Positions 16,473 to 25,079 are shown, counted from the stretch's first letter. The stretch is 64,000 nucleotides of DNA from Arthrobacter sp. B3I4 (GCF_030816855.1 NZ_JAUSYK010000001.1:1302001-1366000), one strand, 5' to 3'. Notes: a model not told the origin generated them from the sequence alone. Numbers and translations: made by a program.

Positions 16473-17366
16473 TCAGCTCTCTTCCTTTCCCAGCACCACG
16501 TCGTAAGCTTCGACATTCCTTTCGGTGACGGTGGTGGGCGATTCGAGGTGGACCGCTGCTGAGGGAAGGATGCCGGCGCCGCCAAATTTTTCCATCACAC
16601 GCCACTGGGCCAGGACATCCTCACCCGCGTGATCCGGCCCCAACTCCGTCCAGAAACGGAAGGCTCCGGCGTCGTCGAGGGCGGCGCGCCGGTACATTGC
16701 ACAGCCGCCCACCCACGCCACCCGGTACGGCAGCCACTCGCCCGGGCCCAGATCAATGGCTTCAGCGAGGTGCGTGAGGTTGGCGGCGTTGTGCAGCGGC
16801 CAACGGTCGTAGGCGGGCGTGCCGGGACGGATCTTCTCCGGCCGCACCGGGCCGTCCCACACCTCAAAGGCGGTGGTTTCGCCCGGCCGCCTGTCGGACA
16901 AGTAGGAAAGCCCCTGCGGCGCCATGCCCACGAATCCGCAGTCAAGGCGATCCAGCGCCTCTTGGAGCGTCGCGAGCGCGGCAGGTTCCAGCCAGATGTC
17001 ATCGTCGAGGAAGAGGCACCTGTCCGCGCTGGACTGCTCATACAGGAACTGCCGGTGTTCGGCGAGCCCCCTCCGGGGCAGGTGTTGCAGGAGGGTGACC
17101 TCCCGCCCCTGTGCCCTGAGGACCCGGACCATGGCCGCCGCTGCCGGGTGTTCCCACCCGGCCGGTCCCTGGGACTGGTCGCTGACCACGACCCGGAAGA
17201 ACGGATGCGACTGGGCTGCCAGCCCGGCAAGCGTCACCGCAAGTTCCGCGGGACGGTCGCAGGTGGGAATCAGCACGTCGACGGGCGCCGGGGCAGGCCC
17301 CTGCGCCCCGGGCGCCGGCCGTTGCGGCATGGCGCCGTTCCACTGCGTCGGGATCCGCTGTGTCAC
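16473..17366 (-). CDS. GT2 family glycosyltransferase
   Basis: A 297-residue GT-A fold enzyme. The N-terminal motif is VDVLIPTCDRPAELAVTL, and the metal-binding acidic motif LFLDDDIWLEP has Asp121-123. Acceptor-side features include WVGGCAMYRRAAL and a later GPDHAGEDVLAQWRV. There are no membrane segments, so it acts at the cytoplasmic face. The GTG start overlaps the stop of the isochorismatase-like gene (GTGA), so this is the third gene of a coupled minus-strand operon. It converges with the heptose kinase gene, with 10 bases between stops. Donor and acceptor are unknown. Confidence 0.86.
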   Translation of the reverse strand: MTQRIPTQWNGAMPQRPAPGAQGPAPAPVDVLIPTCDRPAELAVTLAGLAAQSHPFFRVVVSDQSQGPAGWEHPAAAAMVRVLRAQGREVTLLQHLPRRGLAEHRQFLYEQSSADRCLFLDDDIWLEPAALATLQEALDRLDCGFVGMAPQGLSYLSDRRPGETTAFEVWDGPVRPEKIRPGTPAYDRWPLHNAANLTHLAEAIDLGPGEWLPYRVAWVGGCAMYRRAALDDAGAFRFWTELGPDHAGEDVLAQWRVMEKFGGAGILPSAAVHLESPTTVTERNVEAYDVVLGKEES

Positions 17367-17932
17367 AGCCGGGAAGGGAGCCGGGCCTCCAGAAGGTCTT
17401 CGATGTCCGCGATGTCCAGAACCTGCTGGCGGTATTCGCGGCAGAGGATCTCCTGAACGGCAGTTGCCGCTTCGGCATTCTCAGACGCCGTTGCCTCGCC
17501 GGCGTAGATGACCCGGAAGTTGTGGCCGAATGCGTCCGCCGCGGTCTGGGCAATGCAGTTGTGCGTGGAGATGCCGGCAAGCACAAGCGTGTCGACGCCC
17601 CAGTTCCGCAGCCGCCAGACCAGGTCTGTGCCGAGAAAGGCGCTGTCCCTCGTCTTGACCATCTGCGGCAGGTCCTCGGTGCTGAGCCCCGACACGAACT
17701 CGGCCTGCTCGCTTCCCCGGAAAATGAAGCCCTGGTCATCGTCGAGCATGTTGAGGGTCCAGGTGGACCTATCCCTTTCGTGCTCCGTCCGCACCAGCAG
17801 GACCTTGGTACCCGACTCCTGCGCGGCCCTGATCAGCCTGTTACAGGCAGTGGTGATGCCTTCCCGCTGGCTTTGGAGCCCAGGATCCTCGAAGAAGGCG
17901 TTCTGCATATCAATGATCAGAACGGCGATCAT
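17363..17932 (-). CDS. Isochorismatase-family cysteine hydrolase
   Basis: A 189-residue hydrolase of the isochorismatase/nicotinamidase fold. The catalytic triad is visible as Asp8 (LIIDMQNAF), Lys93 (MVKTRDSAF) and Cys126 (AGISTHNCIAQTA). The metal-binding histidines of nicotinamidases are not evident, so a C-N hydrolase of unknown substrate is the safest call. GAAGGGGG precedes the ATG. Its start lies inside the end of the secreted-protein gene (23-base overlap) and its stop overlaps the GT2 start. Confidence 0.87.
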   Translation of the reverse strand: MIAVLIIDMQNAFFEDPGLQSQREGITTACNRLIRAAQESGTKVLLVRTEHERDRSTWTLNMLDDDQGFIFRGSEQAEFVSGLSTEDLPQMVKTRDSAFLGTDLVWRLRNWGVDTLVLAGISTHNCIAQTAADAFGHNFRVIYAGEATASENAEAATAVQEILCREYRQQVLDIADIEDLLEARLPSRL

Positions 17933-18290
17933 CCGGGCCCCCTTCGTTGGTGTTCTTATCCGCGTGGCGGAGGTTCCTTGAGGACGGGCCGCCCTTGCTG
18001 CGCCGCCAGACCAGGGCTGCGGCGGCAAGGGCGAGGATGACGGCTGCCGCGATGACGTAGGGCGCATAGTCCACCCGGTTCTGCTTCGCAGCGGGAGTTT
18101 CGCCGGTACCAGGGTCCACGGGACCCGGCGTCGACGGGGAACTTGAGGGGTTGGGCGCCGTCGAACTCGCGCTGACGGAACCGGTAATTGGCGATGCGCT
18201 GCTGACCGTGGCGCTGGCGGCACCGGCCGGCAGCAGCAGGGCGGAGGACAGCGCCACGGCGGCGAGGGCGGAACTGAAACGGAATCGCAT
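17910..18290 (-). CDS. Secreted, membrane-anchored protein with Ser/Pro/Thr-rich stalk (unknown function)
   Basis: A 126-residue protein. It has a signal peptide (RFRFSSALAAVALSSALLL, cleavage near AASA) and then a low-complexity Ser/Thr/Pro stalk. A transmembrane helix at about residues 79-98 (VIAAAVILALAAAALVW) and a short basic cytoplasmic tail follow. This looks like a cell-surface anchor stub and has no recognised domain. AAGGAG precedes the ATG at 18290; an ATG at 18311 is less likely. It overlaps the isochorismatase-like gene by 23 bases. Motif copy d lies 71 bp upstream. Confidence 0.75.
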   Translation of the reverse strand: MRFRFSSALAAVALSSALLLPAGAASATVSSASPITGSVSASSTAPNPSSSPSTPGPVDPGTGETPAAKQNRVDYAPYVIAAAVILALAAAALVWRRSKGGPSSRNLRHADKNTNEGGPDDRRSDH

Positions 18291-18360
18291 CGAATTCTCC
18301 TTAACAAGCAATTGCAGGAAACGGCGCTTGGAGCTCGGGCGGTGTCACGCCGGATCAATC

Positions 18361-18379
18361 ATCAGTCTACTTACTATAT
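18361..18379 (-). promoter_or_regulatory. AGTAAGC-type motif, copy d
   Basis: On the minus strand this reads ATATAGTAAGTAGACTGAT, almost the same as the copy at 68-84 (shared ATATAGTAAG and ACTGAT). It lies 71 bp upstream of the secreted-protein gene, oriented like copy a relative to its gene. Confidence 0.45.
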
Positions 18380-18430
18380 CTTTGAAGGGGCAGTCCGGCC
18401 AGCGTGCGCACGGGCAGTGCAAGTTCGAAA

Positions 18431-18447
18431 ATAGTCAGCTTACTTAC
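18431..18447. promoter_or_regulatory. AGTAAGC-type motif, copy e
   Basis: ATAGTCAGCTTACTTAC, 76 bp upstream of the alcohol dehydrogenase start and 141 bp from the secreted-protein gene. Its minus strand matches the copy at 2206-2220 (GTAAGTAAGCT, then CTA). Two copies in one divergent intergenic region suggest that each side has its own. Confidence 0.45.
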
Positions 18448-18522
18448 GAAAAAGCATTGACCTGCTACGTCCGTTCGGTCGATGGTGGAACCGTACGTTT
18501 GCCAGGTTCTAAGGGGGCACTT

Positions 18523-19671
18523 TTGAAGGCCATGGTGTATCGCGGTCCGTACAAGATCCGGGTCGAAGAAAAAGACATCCCAACGATCGAACATCCGAAC
18601 GACGCCATCATCCGCGTCACCCAAGCGGCAATCTGCGGTTCGGATCTGCACCTCTACCACGGGATGATTCCCGACACCAGGGTGGGGACGACCTTTGGCC
18701 ACGAGTTCGTCGGGGTGGTCCATGAAGTCGGTTCGTCGGTTGAGAAGCTCAAGGTCGGCGACCGTGTCATGGTGCCGTTCAACATTTACTGCGGCTCGTG
18801 CTTCTTCTGCTCGCGCGGCCTGTTCTCCAATTGCCACAACGTCAACGCCAACGCAACGGCAGTGGGCGGCATCTACGGCTACTCGCACACCGCCGGCGGC
18901 TACGACGGCGGCCAGTCCGAATTCGTGCGCGTTCCGTTCGCCGACGTCGGCCCCTCGCTGATCCCCGAATGGATGGACGAGGAGGACGCCGTGATGCTCA
19001 CCGACGCCCTGCCCACCGGCTACTTCGGTGCACAGCTCGGGGACATCAGCCAGGGCGACACCGTGGTGGTTTTCGGTGCCGGGCCGGTGGGACTCTTCGC
19101 GGCGAAGTCGGCCTGGCTCATGGGGGCGGGACGGGTCATCGTCGTCGACCAGCTTGAGTACCGGCTGGAGAAGGCACGGACCTTTGCGCACGCGGAGACG
19201 TACAACTTCGCCGAATACAAGGACATCGTCGTCGAGCTCAAGAAGGCCACCGGTTATCTCGGGGCCGATGTTGTCATCGACGCCGTCGGTGCCGAAGCGG
19301 ACGGCAACTTCCTGCAGCACGTCACCGCCGCCAAACTCAAACTCCAGGGCGGGTCGCCGATTGCGCTTAACTGGGCGATCGACGCCGCCCGCAAGGGCGG
19401 CACGGTCTCGGTCGTCGGTGCCTACGGGCCCATCTTCAGTGCCGTGAAATTTGGTGACGCTGTAAATAAGGGCCTGACCATCCGCACCAACCAGTGCCCG
19501 GTGAAACGTCAATGGCCCCGGCTTTTCGAGCACATCCAAAACGGTTATTTGAAGCCGAGTGACCTGGTGACCCACCGGATTCCGCTGGAACACATCGCCG
19601 AGGGGTACCACATCTTCTCGGCCAAGCTCGACGGCTGCATCAAACCTCTCGTGGTTCCCACCGCAGGCTAA
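18523..19671 (+). CDS. Zinc-dependent alcohol dehydrogenase (formaldehyde-dehydrogenase-like MDR)
   Basis: A 382-residue medium-chain dehydrogenase. Catalytic zinc ligands are Cys38 (CGSDLHLYHG), His60 and Glu61 (FGHEFVG). The structural zinc site is complete, with Cys90, Cys93, Cys96 and Cys104. The NAD(P) motif is VVFGAGPVGLFAA. A long loop before the C-terminus resembles glutathione-independent formaldehyde dehydrogenases. The TTG at 18523 is chosen: AAGGGGG lies five bases upstream and it yields the family N-terminus MKAMVYRGP; the ATG at 18532 would have almost no spacing. It is the first gene of a three-gene operon with an unknown protein and a DUF2243 protein. Confidence 0.88.
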   Translation: MKAMVYRGPYKIRVEEKDIPTIEHPNDAIIRVTQAAICGSDLHLYHGMIPDTRVGTTFGHEFVGVVHEVGSSVEKLKVGDRVMVPFNIYCGSCFFCSRGLFSNCHNVNANATAVGGIYGYSHTAGGYDGGQSEFVRVPFADVGPSLIPEWMDEEDAVMLTDALPTGYFGAQLGDISQGDTVVVFGAGPVGLFAAKSAWLMGAGRVIVVDQLEYRLEKARTFAHAETYNFAEYKDIVVELKKATGYLGADVVIDAVGAEADGNFLQHVTAAKLKLQGGSPIALNWAIDAARKGGTVSVVGAYGPIFSAVKFGDAVNKGLTIRTNQCPVKRQWPRLFEHIQNGYLKPSDLVTHRIPLEHIAEGYHIFSAKLDGCIKPLVVPTAG

Positions 19672-19686
19672 GAAGGAGCACGAACC

Positions 19687-20265
19687 ATGACCTACACCGC
19701 GAACAAGCCCGCGCTGCCGGAAACCATTGACCAGCTGCGGGCCCGGATCCCCGGCTGGGGTGTCGACTCGGATCCCAAGGACCGGCCTTCGGTACCCAGG
19801 GAACAACCCGGCATTGAAACCGGCGCCCACTGGGATTTTCCCGAACGGCAGCCGGAGAAACAGCCACGCGAGCGGTCCATCGAACACGAGTTCCTGACCC
19901 CGGTTTTCGGTACCTCGGTGCCTCTGAAGGGTCTTTCGGGAGCGATGCGGAAGTACGCCTATAAGACGTACAGTGAAGCCCGGGCGGCGCACTGGCTGAT
20001 TCTGGTCGCAGCCGACCGCGTCGACGCGTGGGAAAGCCACCTCGCCTCATTGGCGACGGCACGTCCCGACAATCCTCTGACCGAGACCGGGGTACGCAGC
20101 GAGATTCCCGCCCACGGACTCCGCTCCCGCCGCGGCTCCCGCGCCGACAAGAACCACCAGTGGATGGATCCGGTCCTGGTGGCGGGCCCGTGGCTGCTGG
20201 CCGGCGGGGCAGTGGCAGTCGGCCTCAAGGCACTCATGAGCCGATGGTCGAAAGGGCGCAGCTAA
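19687..20265 (+). CDS. Conserved protein of unknown function with a C-terminal membrane segment
   Basis: A 192-residue protein not assigned to a family. The first 70 residues are Pro/Arg-rich and polar (PGWGVDSDPKDRPSVPREQP). The middle is helical, with a Tyr/Lys-rich start (MRKYAYKTYSEARAAHWLI). A single hydrophobic helix lies at about 163-182, followed by a short basic tail. AAGGAGCACGAACC precedes the ATG. It is 15 bases after the dehydrogenase gene and three bases before the DUF2243 gene, so the three are probably one operon. Confidence 0.75.
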   Translation: MTYTANKPALPETIDQLRARIPGWGVDSDPKDRPSVPREQPGIETGAHWDFPERQPEKQPRERSIEHEFLTPVFGTSVPLKGLSGAMRKYAYKTYSEARAAHWLILVAADRVDAWESHLASLATARPDNPLTETGVRSEIPAHGLRSRRGSRADKNHQWMDPVLVAGPWLLAGGAVAVGLKALMSRWSKGRS

Positions 20266-20268
20266 GCC

Positions 20269-20778
20269 ATGAGCGTCGCAGCCGTGCCGGTGCGCCGGGA
20301 AGCGGCCTCACGGTGGCCCGGCCTGTTGCTGGGCCTGGGTCTGGGCGGCTTCATCGACGGCATCCTCCTCCATCAGATCCTGCAGTGGCACCACATGGTC
20401 AGCCACGTCGAGAGCTTCCCGGTCACAACGCTTCGCGGCCTGGAAGTCAATACGCTCGCGGACGGATTCTTCCACGCCGGGACCTGGCTGCTCGTCCTCG
20501 CCGGCTCGACCGCGGCCATCGTGTCCTGGCGCAAGGGGCAACGGGCGCCCAGTTGGAGGTTCCACTTCGGCCTCCTCATGGCGGGCTGGGGGATCTTCAA
20601 CCTCGTCGAAGGGCTCATTGACCACCAGCTGCTGGGGATCCATCACGTGCGGGACGACCTCGGCGGCCCCTGGACGTGGGACGTCGGCTTCCTGATCTTC
20701 GGGCTCCTGCTCACCGCCGGAGGTTTTGCGCTCCACCGGCTGGGCGGAGAGAAGCCTGCCACCCGGCCGCAACGATAG
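20269..20778 (+). CDS. DUF2243 integral membrane protein
   Basis: A 169-residue protein with four predicted membrane segments. The DUF2243 signatures are present: GFIDGILLHQILQWHHMVS near residue 30 and NLVEGLIDHQLLGIHHVRD near residue 113. The conserved histidines in both suggest metal binding or redox chemistry in the membrane, but no function is established. It is the last gene of the dehydrogenase operon. Confidence 0.87.
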   Translation: MSVAAVPVRREAASRWPGLLLGLGLGGFIDGILLHQILQWHHMVSHVESFPVTTLRGLEVNTLADGFFHAGTWLLVLAGSTAAIVSWRKGQRAPSWRFHFGLLMAGWGIFNLVEGLIDHQLLGIHHVRDDLGGPWTWDVGFLIFGLLLTAGGFALHRLGGEKPATRPQR

Positions 20779-20818
20779 GGCCGGGAGTGACGGCTAAGCG
20801 CGGCCCGACTCGCCCGGC

Positions 20819-21040
20819 TTAGACGGGGTTATTGGTATCCCCGAGGGACTCCGGGTCCTGCTCTTTGCCGTAGCCGGCCGCGGAGGCCAGGCCGCCGACC
20901 TGCTGCCCGGCGTTGGTTTGCCCCGAGGTGAAGCCGCCTTCATCGGTGCCGGGGGCTGCGCCGGCGGCGGGTGCGACGTCGTCGCGCAGGTGTTTGTCGG
21001 CGGGCAGATCGCTGGTGGGGCGTGCTCCTTGGTCGCTCAT
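20819..21040 (-). CDS. Small acidic hypothetical protein
   Basis: A 73-residue polar, Gly/Ala/Asp-rich protein (starts MSDQGARPTSDLPADKHLRD, ends GDTNNPV) with no Cys, Trp or membrane segment; probably disordered. GGAGAG lies directly before the ATG. The open frame continues far upstream through topA on the antisense strand, which is only a GC-rich shadow, so the ATG at 21040 is taken as the start. Similar short acidic proteins occur near stress genes in Micrococcaceae, but I cannot name a family. Confidence 0.55.
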   Translation of the reverse strand: MSDQGARPTSDLPADKHLRDDVAPAAGAAPGTDEGGFTSGQTNAGQQVGGLASAAGYGKEQDPESLGDTNNPV

Positions 21041-21187
21041 CTCTCCAGACAACCACCCTGCCGCGTCGATCGCAACGGCGTCGCCTAGGGGCGGCCCAAC
21101 GGCCGGATGCGCGGGATTCTGCAAAATATGGTGAACTAGGCGGGTATGGGCGCATCTGCCCGAGCAACCATTTTCTGTAGGAGCACC

Positions 21188-23920
21188 GTGCCAAGCAAGG
21201 CCCCCACCGGCAAGAAACTCGTGATCGTGGAGTCTCCGGCCAAGAGCAAGACCATCGCCAAGTACCTGGGCGAGGGTTTCATCGTTGAGGCCTCCATCGG
21301 TCACATCCGCGACCTCCCGCAGCCCTCGGAGCTCCCTGCAGAACTGAAGAAAACGCCGCTGGGCAAGTTCGCCGTCGACGTCGAAAATGACTTTAAGCCG
21401 TATTACGTGGTGTCCCCGGACAAGAAGAAGAAGGTCGCTGAACTCAAGGCGCAACTCAAAGGCGCCGACGCTCTTTACCTCGCAACCGATGGGGACCGCG
21501 AGGGCGAGGCCATCGCGTGGCACCTGCTGGAAGTCCTCAAGCCCAAGGTGCCGGTCTACCGGATGACCTTCGGCGAAATCACCAAGGAAGCCATCCACCG
21601 CGCCATGGACAACCTGCGCGACGTCGACCAGGACCTGGTGGATGCCCAGGAAACCCGGCGCGTGCTGGACCGCCTCTACGGCTATGAGATCTCCCCGGTG
21701 CTGTGGCGCAAGGTGGCCAGGGGTCTGTCCGCCGGCCGGGTGCAGTCCGTCGTGACGCGCATGGTGGTGGACCGCGAACGTGAACGCATGGCCTTCAAAT
21801 CCGCAGGTTATTGGGACCTGACCGGCCAGTTCGGCGCGGAGTCCGGTTCCTTCAAGGCCAAGCTCGCTTCCGTGGACGGCGCCAAGGTTGCCAGCGGCCG
21901 TGACTTCAACGACGACGGCGAGCTCACCTCCCGCGGCGTGGTGCACCTGAACGAGGAACTGGCCACGTCCCTGGCCGCGGGCCTGCAAAACGCGGAGTTC
22001 CGCGTCCGCTCGGTCGACACCAAGCCGTACACCCGGCGCCCCACCGCGCCGTTCACCACGTCGACGCTGCAGCAGGAGGCCGGCCGCAAGCTGCGCTTCT
22101 CCTCCAAGAGCACCATGCAGGTAGCGCAGCGGCTGTACGAAAACGGCTACATCACCTATATGCGTACCGACTCGAACGCGCTGAGCAACGAGGCCATCAC
22201 TGCCGCACGGCGCCAGGCCTCCGAACTGTACGGCCCCGAGTACGTTCCACAGTCGCCCCGGGTTTACAGCGGCAAGGCCGCGAACGCCCAGGAAGCGCAC
22301 GAGGCCATCCGGCCCGCCGGCGACTCGTTCCGGACCCCGGCGCAGGTCGCCAAGCAGCTCTCCGGCGACGAGTTCCGCCTTTATGAGTTGATCTGGAAGC
22401 GCACCGTCGCCTCGCAGATGGCCGACGCCAAGGGCTCCACCGCAACCATCCGCCTTGGTGCCGTCACCGAGGGCGCCGCCGATCGCCGGGATGCCGAATT
22501 CTCCGCCTCCGGAACCGTCATCACCTTCCCGGGCTTCCTCGCAGCCTACGAAGAAGGCAAGGACGAAAGCCGCGGCGATGAGGACTCCGAGGAGGCCCGC
22601 CGGCTGCCGAACGTGGCGAAGGACGATGTCCTTACTGCCTCTGAGATTGCCGCCATCGGGCACGAAACCTCGCCGCCGCCGCGGTACACCGAAGCGTCCT
22701 TGACTGCGGAGCTGGAAAAGAAGGGTATCGGCCGCCCGTCGACCTATGCCTCCACGATCTCCACCATCCAGGACCGCGGTTACGTCCGGAAGCAGGGCTC
22801 CGCGCTGGTGCCGAGCTGGATTGCGTTCTCCGTGATCAGGCTGCTCGAACAGCATTTTCACGACTATGTGGACTACGACTTCACAGCCGACATGGAAGCG
22901 GACCTGGACAAAATCGCCAACGGTCAGGAGGCCGGCCCCGCCTGGCTCAAGCACTTCTACTTCGGTGCCGACGCCGCCCCGGGCCTGCTGAGCATCGTCA
23001 ACAACCTGGGCGAAATTGACGCCCGGGAAATCAACTCCATCCCGATCACCGACGGCATCACGCTGCGCGTCGGCAAGTTCGGCCCGTATCTGGAAAGCTC
23101 GGTCCCCACCGTGGACCCGAAGACCGGCGAGGTCGTGGAGTCCGCCCGCGCGAACGTGCCAGAGGACCTGGCCCCGGATGAGCTCACCGCGGCCAAGGCG
23201 GTCGAGCTGATGGAGACCGCCGCACCGGAAGAACGCGTCCTCGGCGAGGACCCGCACACCGGCCACACCGTCGTGGCCAAGAACGGCCGGTACGGCGCCT
23301 ACGTCACCGAGATCATCCCGGAAATGACCGAGGAGCAGCTCGCCAGCCAGCCGGTGGAGTACTACAAGAACGGCAAGCCGAAGCCGCCGAAGAAGCCGGT
23401 CAAGGCCAAGCCGCGCACCGGGTCGCTGTTCGCGTCCATGAGCGTGGACTCAGTAACCCTTGACGAGGCCTTGCAGCTGATGAGCCTCCCGCGGGTCCTC
23501 GGCCAGGACGCCGACGGCAACCCGATCACGGTGCAGAACGGCCGCTTCGGCCCGTACCTGAAGAAGGGCACGGATTCCCGCTCGATCGGGTCGGAAGAGG
23601 AAATCTTCACCATCACGCTGGAACAGGCGCTGGAGATCTACTCCCAGCCCAAGCAGCGCGGTGCCCGTGCGGCCGTCCCGCCGCTGGCCGAGTTCGGGCC
23701 GGACCCGGTCTCAGAGAAGAACATCGTGGTGAAGGAAGGCCGTTTCGGCCCGTACATCACCGACGGCGTCACGAACATCACCGTTCCGCGCAGCACCTCG
23801 ATCGAGGAGCTGACCCGGGAACAGGCCGTTGAACTGCTCGCCGAGAAACGCGCCAGGGGACCGGTGAAGCGGACCACTACGCGCAAGGCACCGGCGCGCA
23901 AGGCCGCAGCCAAGAAGTAG
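21188..23920 (+). CDS. topA: DNA topoisomerase I
   Basis: Type IA topoisomerase that relaxes negative supercoils; 910 residues, usual for actinobacteria. The Toprim domain begins KKLVIVESPAKSKTIAKYLG, with the acidic motif DGDREGEAIAWHL near residue 101. The active-site tyrosine is residue 324 in ITYMRTDS. The C-terminal part has the GxFGPY-type repeats typical of the actinobacterial enzyme (GKFGPYL, GRFGPYL, GRFGPYI) in place of zinc fingers, and it ends in a Lys/Arg/Ala-rich tail. GTG 21188 follows TAGGAGCACC; the 14 upstream residues in frame are not family-like. Confidence 0.97.
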   Translation: MPSKAPTGKKLVIVESPAKSKTIAKYLGEGFIVEASIGHIRDLPQPSELPAELKKTPLGKFAVDVENDFKPYYVVSPDKKKKVAELKAQLKGADALYLATDGDREGEAIAWHLLEVLKPKVPVYRMTFGEITKEAIHRAMDNLRDVDQDLVDAQETRRVLDRLYGYEISPVLWRKVARGLSAGRVQSVVTRMVVDRERERMAFKSAGYWDLTGQFGAESGSFKAKLASVDGAKVASGRDFNDDGELTSRGVVHLNEELATSLAAGLQNAEFRVRSVDTKPYTRRPTAPFTTSTLQQEAGRKLRFSSKSTMQVAQRLYENGYITYMRTDSNALSNEAITAARRQASELYGPEYVPQSPRVYSGKAANAQEAHEAIRPAGDSFRTPAQVAKQLSGDEFRLYELIWKRTVASQMADAKGSTATIRLGAVTEGAADRRDAEFSASGTVITFPGFLAAYEEGKDESRGDEDSEEARRLPNVAKDDVLTASEIAAIGHETSPPPRYTEASLTAELEKKGIGRPSTYASTISTIQDRGYVRKQGSALVPSWIAFSVIRLLEQHFHDYVDYDFTADMEADLDKIANGQEAGPAWLKHFYFGADAAPGLLSIVNNLGEIDAREINSIPITDGITLRVGKFGPYLESSVPTVDPKTGEVVESARANVPEDLAPDELTAAKAVELMETAAPEERVLGEDPHTGHTVVAKNGRYGAYVTEIIPEMTEEQLASQPVEYYKNGKPKPPKKPVKAKPRTGSLFASMSVDSVTLDEALQLMSLPRVLGQDADGNPITVQNGRFGPYLKKGTDSRSIGSEEEIFTITLEQALEIYSQPKQRGARAAVPPLAEFGPDPVSEKNIVVKEGRFGPYITDGVTNITVPRSTSIEELTREQAVELLAEKRARGPVKRTTTRKAPARKAAAKK

Positions 23921-23930
23921 GGGGTGCTGC

Positions 23931-24000
23931 CCGGCTCGCGGGTTCCGGCCGGGCTCGCTGTCTGCAAACGGCGACGGCGGACGGAACCCGCGAGCGGGCG
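23931..24000. repeat. 70-bp hairpin repeat, copy A
   Basis: Starts CCGGCTCGCGGGTTCCGG and ends GGAACCCGCGAGCGGGCG. CTCGCGGGTTCCG pairs perfectly (13 bp) with CGGAACCCGCGAG. It matches copy B (25010-25079) at 65 of 70 positions in direct orientation. It lies 11 bases after the topA stop and may also terminate topA transcription. Confidence 0.85.
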
Positions 24001-24072
24001 CCCGCGAGCGGTTGTGCACATAAGCCGGCAGAGGGCTGCTGAAGAACCACGCTCAGGAGCGAGGCTGGCGGC

Positions 24073-25002
24073 ATGGACTCAACACCGGGCCGCATGCTGC
24101 CAGAAGCTGGTGTCCTGTGGCGCACAGAGGAACTGCTCGACCGAGGCTTCTCCGCCCGCCAGATTCGGCAGCTGTCCGAGGCGGGAGCCGTCCTGCGGCT
24201 GCGCCGCGGGTGCTACGTCCGGGGCAGCTACTGGGCAACCCTTGGTAAGGACGCGGCCTCGCGATGCCGGATAGAAGCGTACGCCCACCGGACCTTGGCC
24301 AGTTCGACCGGGTCCTACGTGTTCAGCCACACCACGGCCGCCCGGCTGCACCGGCTCTTTTTGTGGCAGGTGGACAACACGATCCACCTCACGATGCCAT
24401 TCCTTCCCTCATCCGGAAGCCACGCCCGCGACGTGAAAACGCACACCCGGTCGCTGGCGGCCGACGACATCGTGGAGGTGGAAGGCCACCGCGTCACCTC
24501 ACTGGAGCGTTCCGCCGTCGACAGTTGCCTCATCTTGAACTATTCGCAGGGCCTGATCCTGATGGACCACGCCCTCCGCCTCGGTGCCGGCCGAAGGGCC
24601 CTTGAGTTGCAGTGCACGCGGCTCTGCGGAACATCCGGCGTGGCAACGCTGAGGAAGGTTCTGGCCCACGCGGATCCGCTCTCCGAGTCTCCTGGTGAAA
24701 CGCTCGCCCGGGACTTCATCCGGCGGGTACGGCTGCCTGCACCAGTGTTGCAGTTTGAGGTCCGGAGCCGGCTCGGCACCAGCCGGCTTGATTTCGCCTG
24801 GCCGGAGCGGCGGGTGGCTCTGGAGTTCGACGGGCGGATCAAATACTTCGACTACGCACCGACTGCCGAGGTTATCTTCGCAGAGCGGCAACGGGAGAAA
24901 GCGCTGACTGAGCTGGGCTGGAGATTCCTTCGGATCGAGTGGCGGGACCTTTTCCGCGAGCGGGAGCTGAAAGCAAGGTTGATCAAGGCGCTGGAGCAAT
25001 GA
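24073..25002 (+). CDS. AbiEi-type antitoxin domain / DUF559-like nuclease-fold protein (orphan)
   Basis: A 309-residue protein. An N-terminal winged-helix region like AbiEi antitoxins (TEELLDRGFSARQIRQLSEAG, then LRRGCYV) is followed by a linker. The C-terminal DUF559/Vsr-like segment is RLDFAWPERRVALEFDGRIK and then REKALTELGWRFLRIEWRDL, with an Asp...Glu-x-Asp-Gly...Lys pattern that resembles a PD-(D/E)xK active site. No AbiEii toxin gene is adjacent. The gene sits exactly between two direct copies of a 70-bp hairpin repeat. The function is unknown; a nuclease or a DNA-binding regulator are both possible. Confidence 0.75.
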   Translation: MDSTPGRMLPEAGVLWRTEELLDRGFSARQIRQLSEAGAVLRLRRGCYVRGSYWATLGKDAASRCRIEAYAHRTLASSTGSYVFSHTTAARLHRLFLWQVDNTIHLTMPFLPSSGSHARDVKTHTRSLAADDIVEVEGHRVTSLERSAVDSCLILNYSQGLILMDHALRLGAGRRALELQCTRLCGTSGVATLRKVLAHADPLSESPGETLARDFIRRVRLPAPVLQFEVRSRLGTSRLDFAWPERRVALEFDGRIKYFDYAPTAEVIFAERQREKALTELGWRFLRIEWRDLFRERELKARLIKALEQ

Positions 25003-25009
25003 ACCTCGG

Positions 25010-25079
25010 CCGGCTCGCGGGTTACGGGCCGGCTCGCTGTCTGCAAACAGCGACGGCGGACCGAACCCGCGAGCGGGCG
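25010..25079. repeat. 70-bp hairpin repeat, copy B
   Basis: Direct repeat of copy A with five substitutions. The ten outer base pairs of the stem (CTCGCGGGTT with AACCCGCGAG) are kept. It begins eight bases after the stop of the AbiEi-like gene. Confidence 0.85.

Noticed and set aside
20819..23266. 815-residue open frame antisense to topA
   Set aside because: GC-rich antisense shadow: topA on the other strand has full family motifs. Only the last 73 codons, outside topA, are kept as a small gene.
24073..25002. Complete AbiE type IV toxin-antitoxin system
   Set aside because: Only the AbiEi-like half is present; no nucleotidyltransferase (AbiEii) gene adjoins it, and the C-terminus is DUF559-like.
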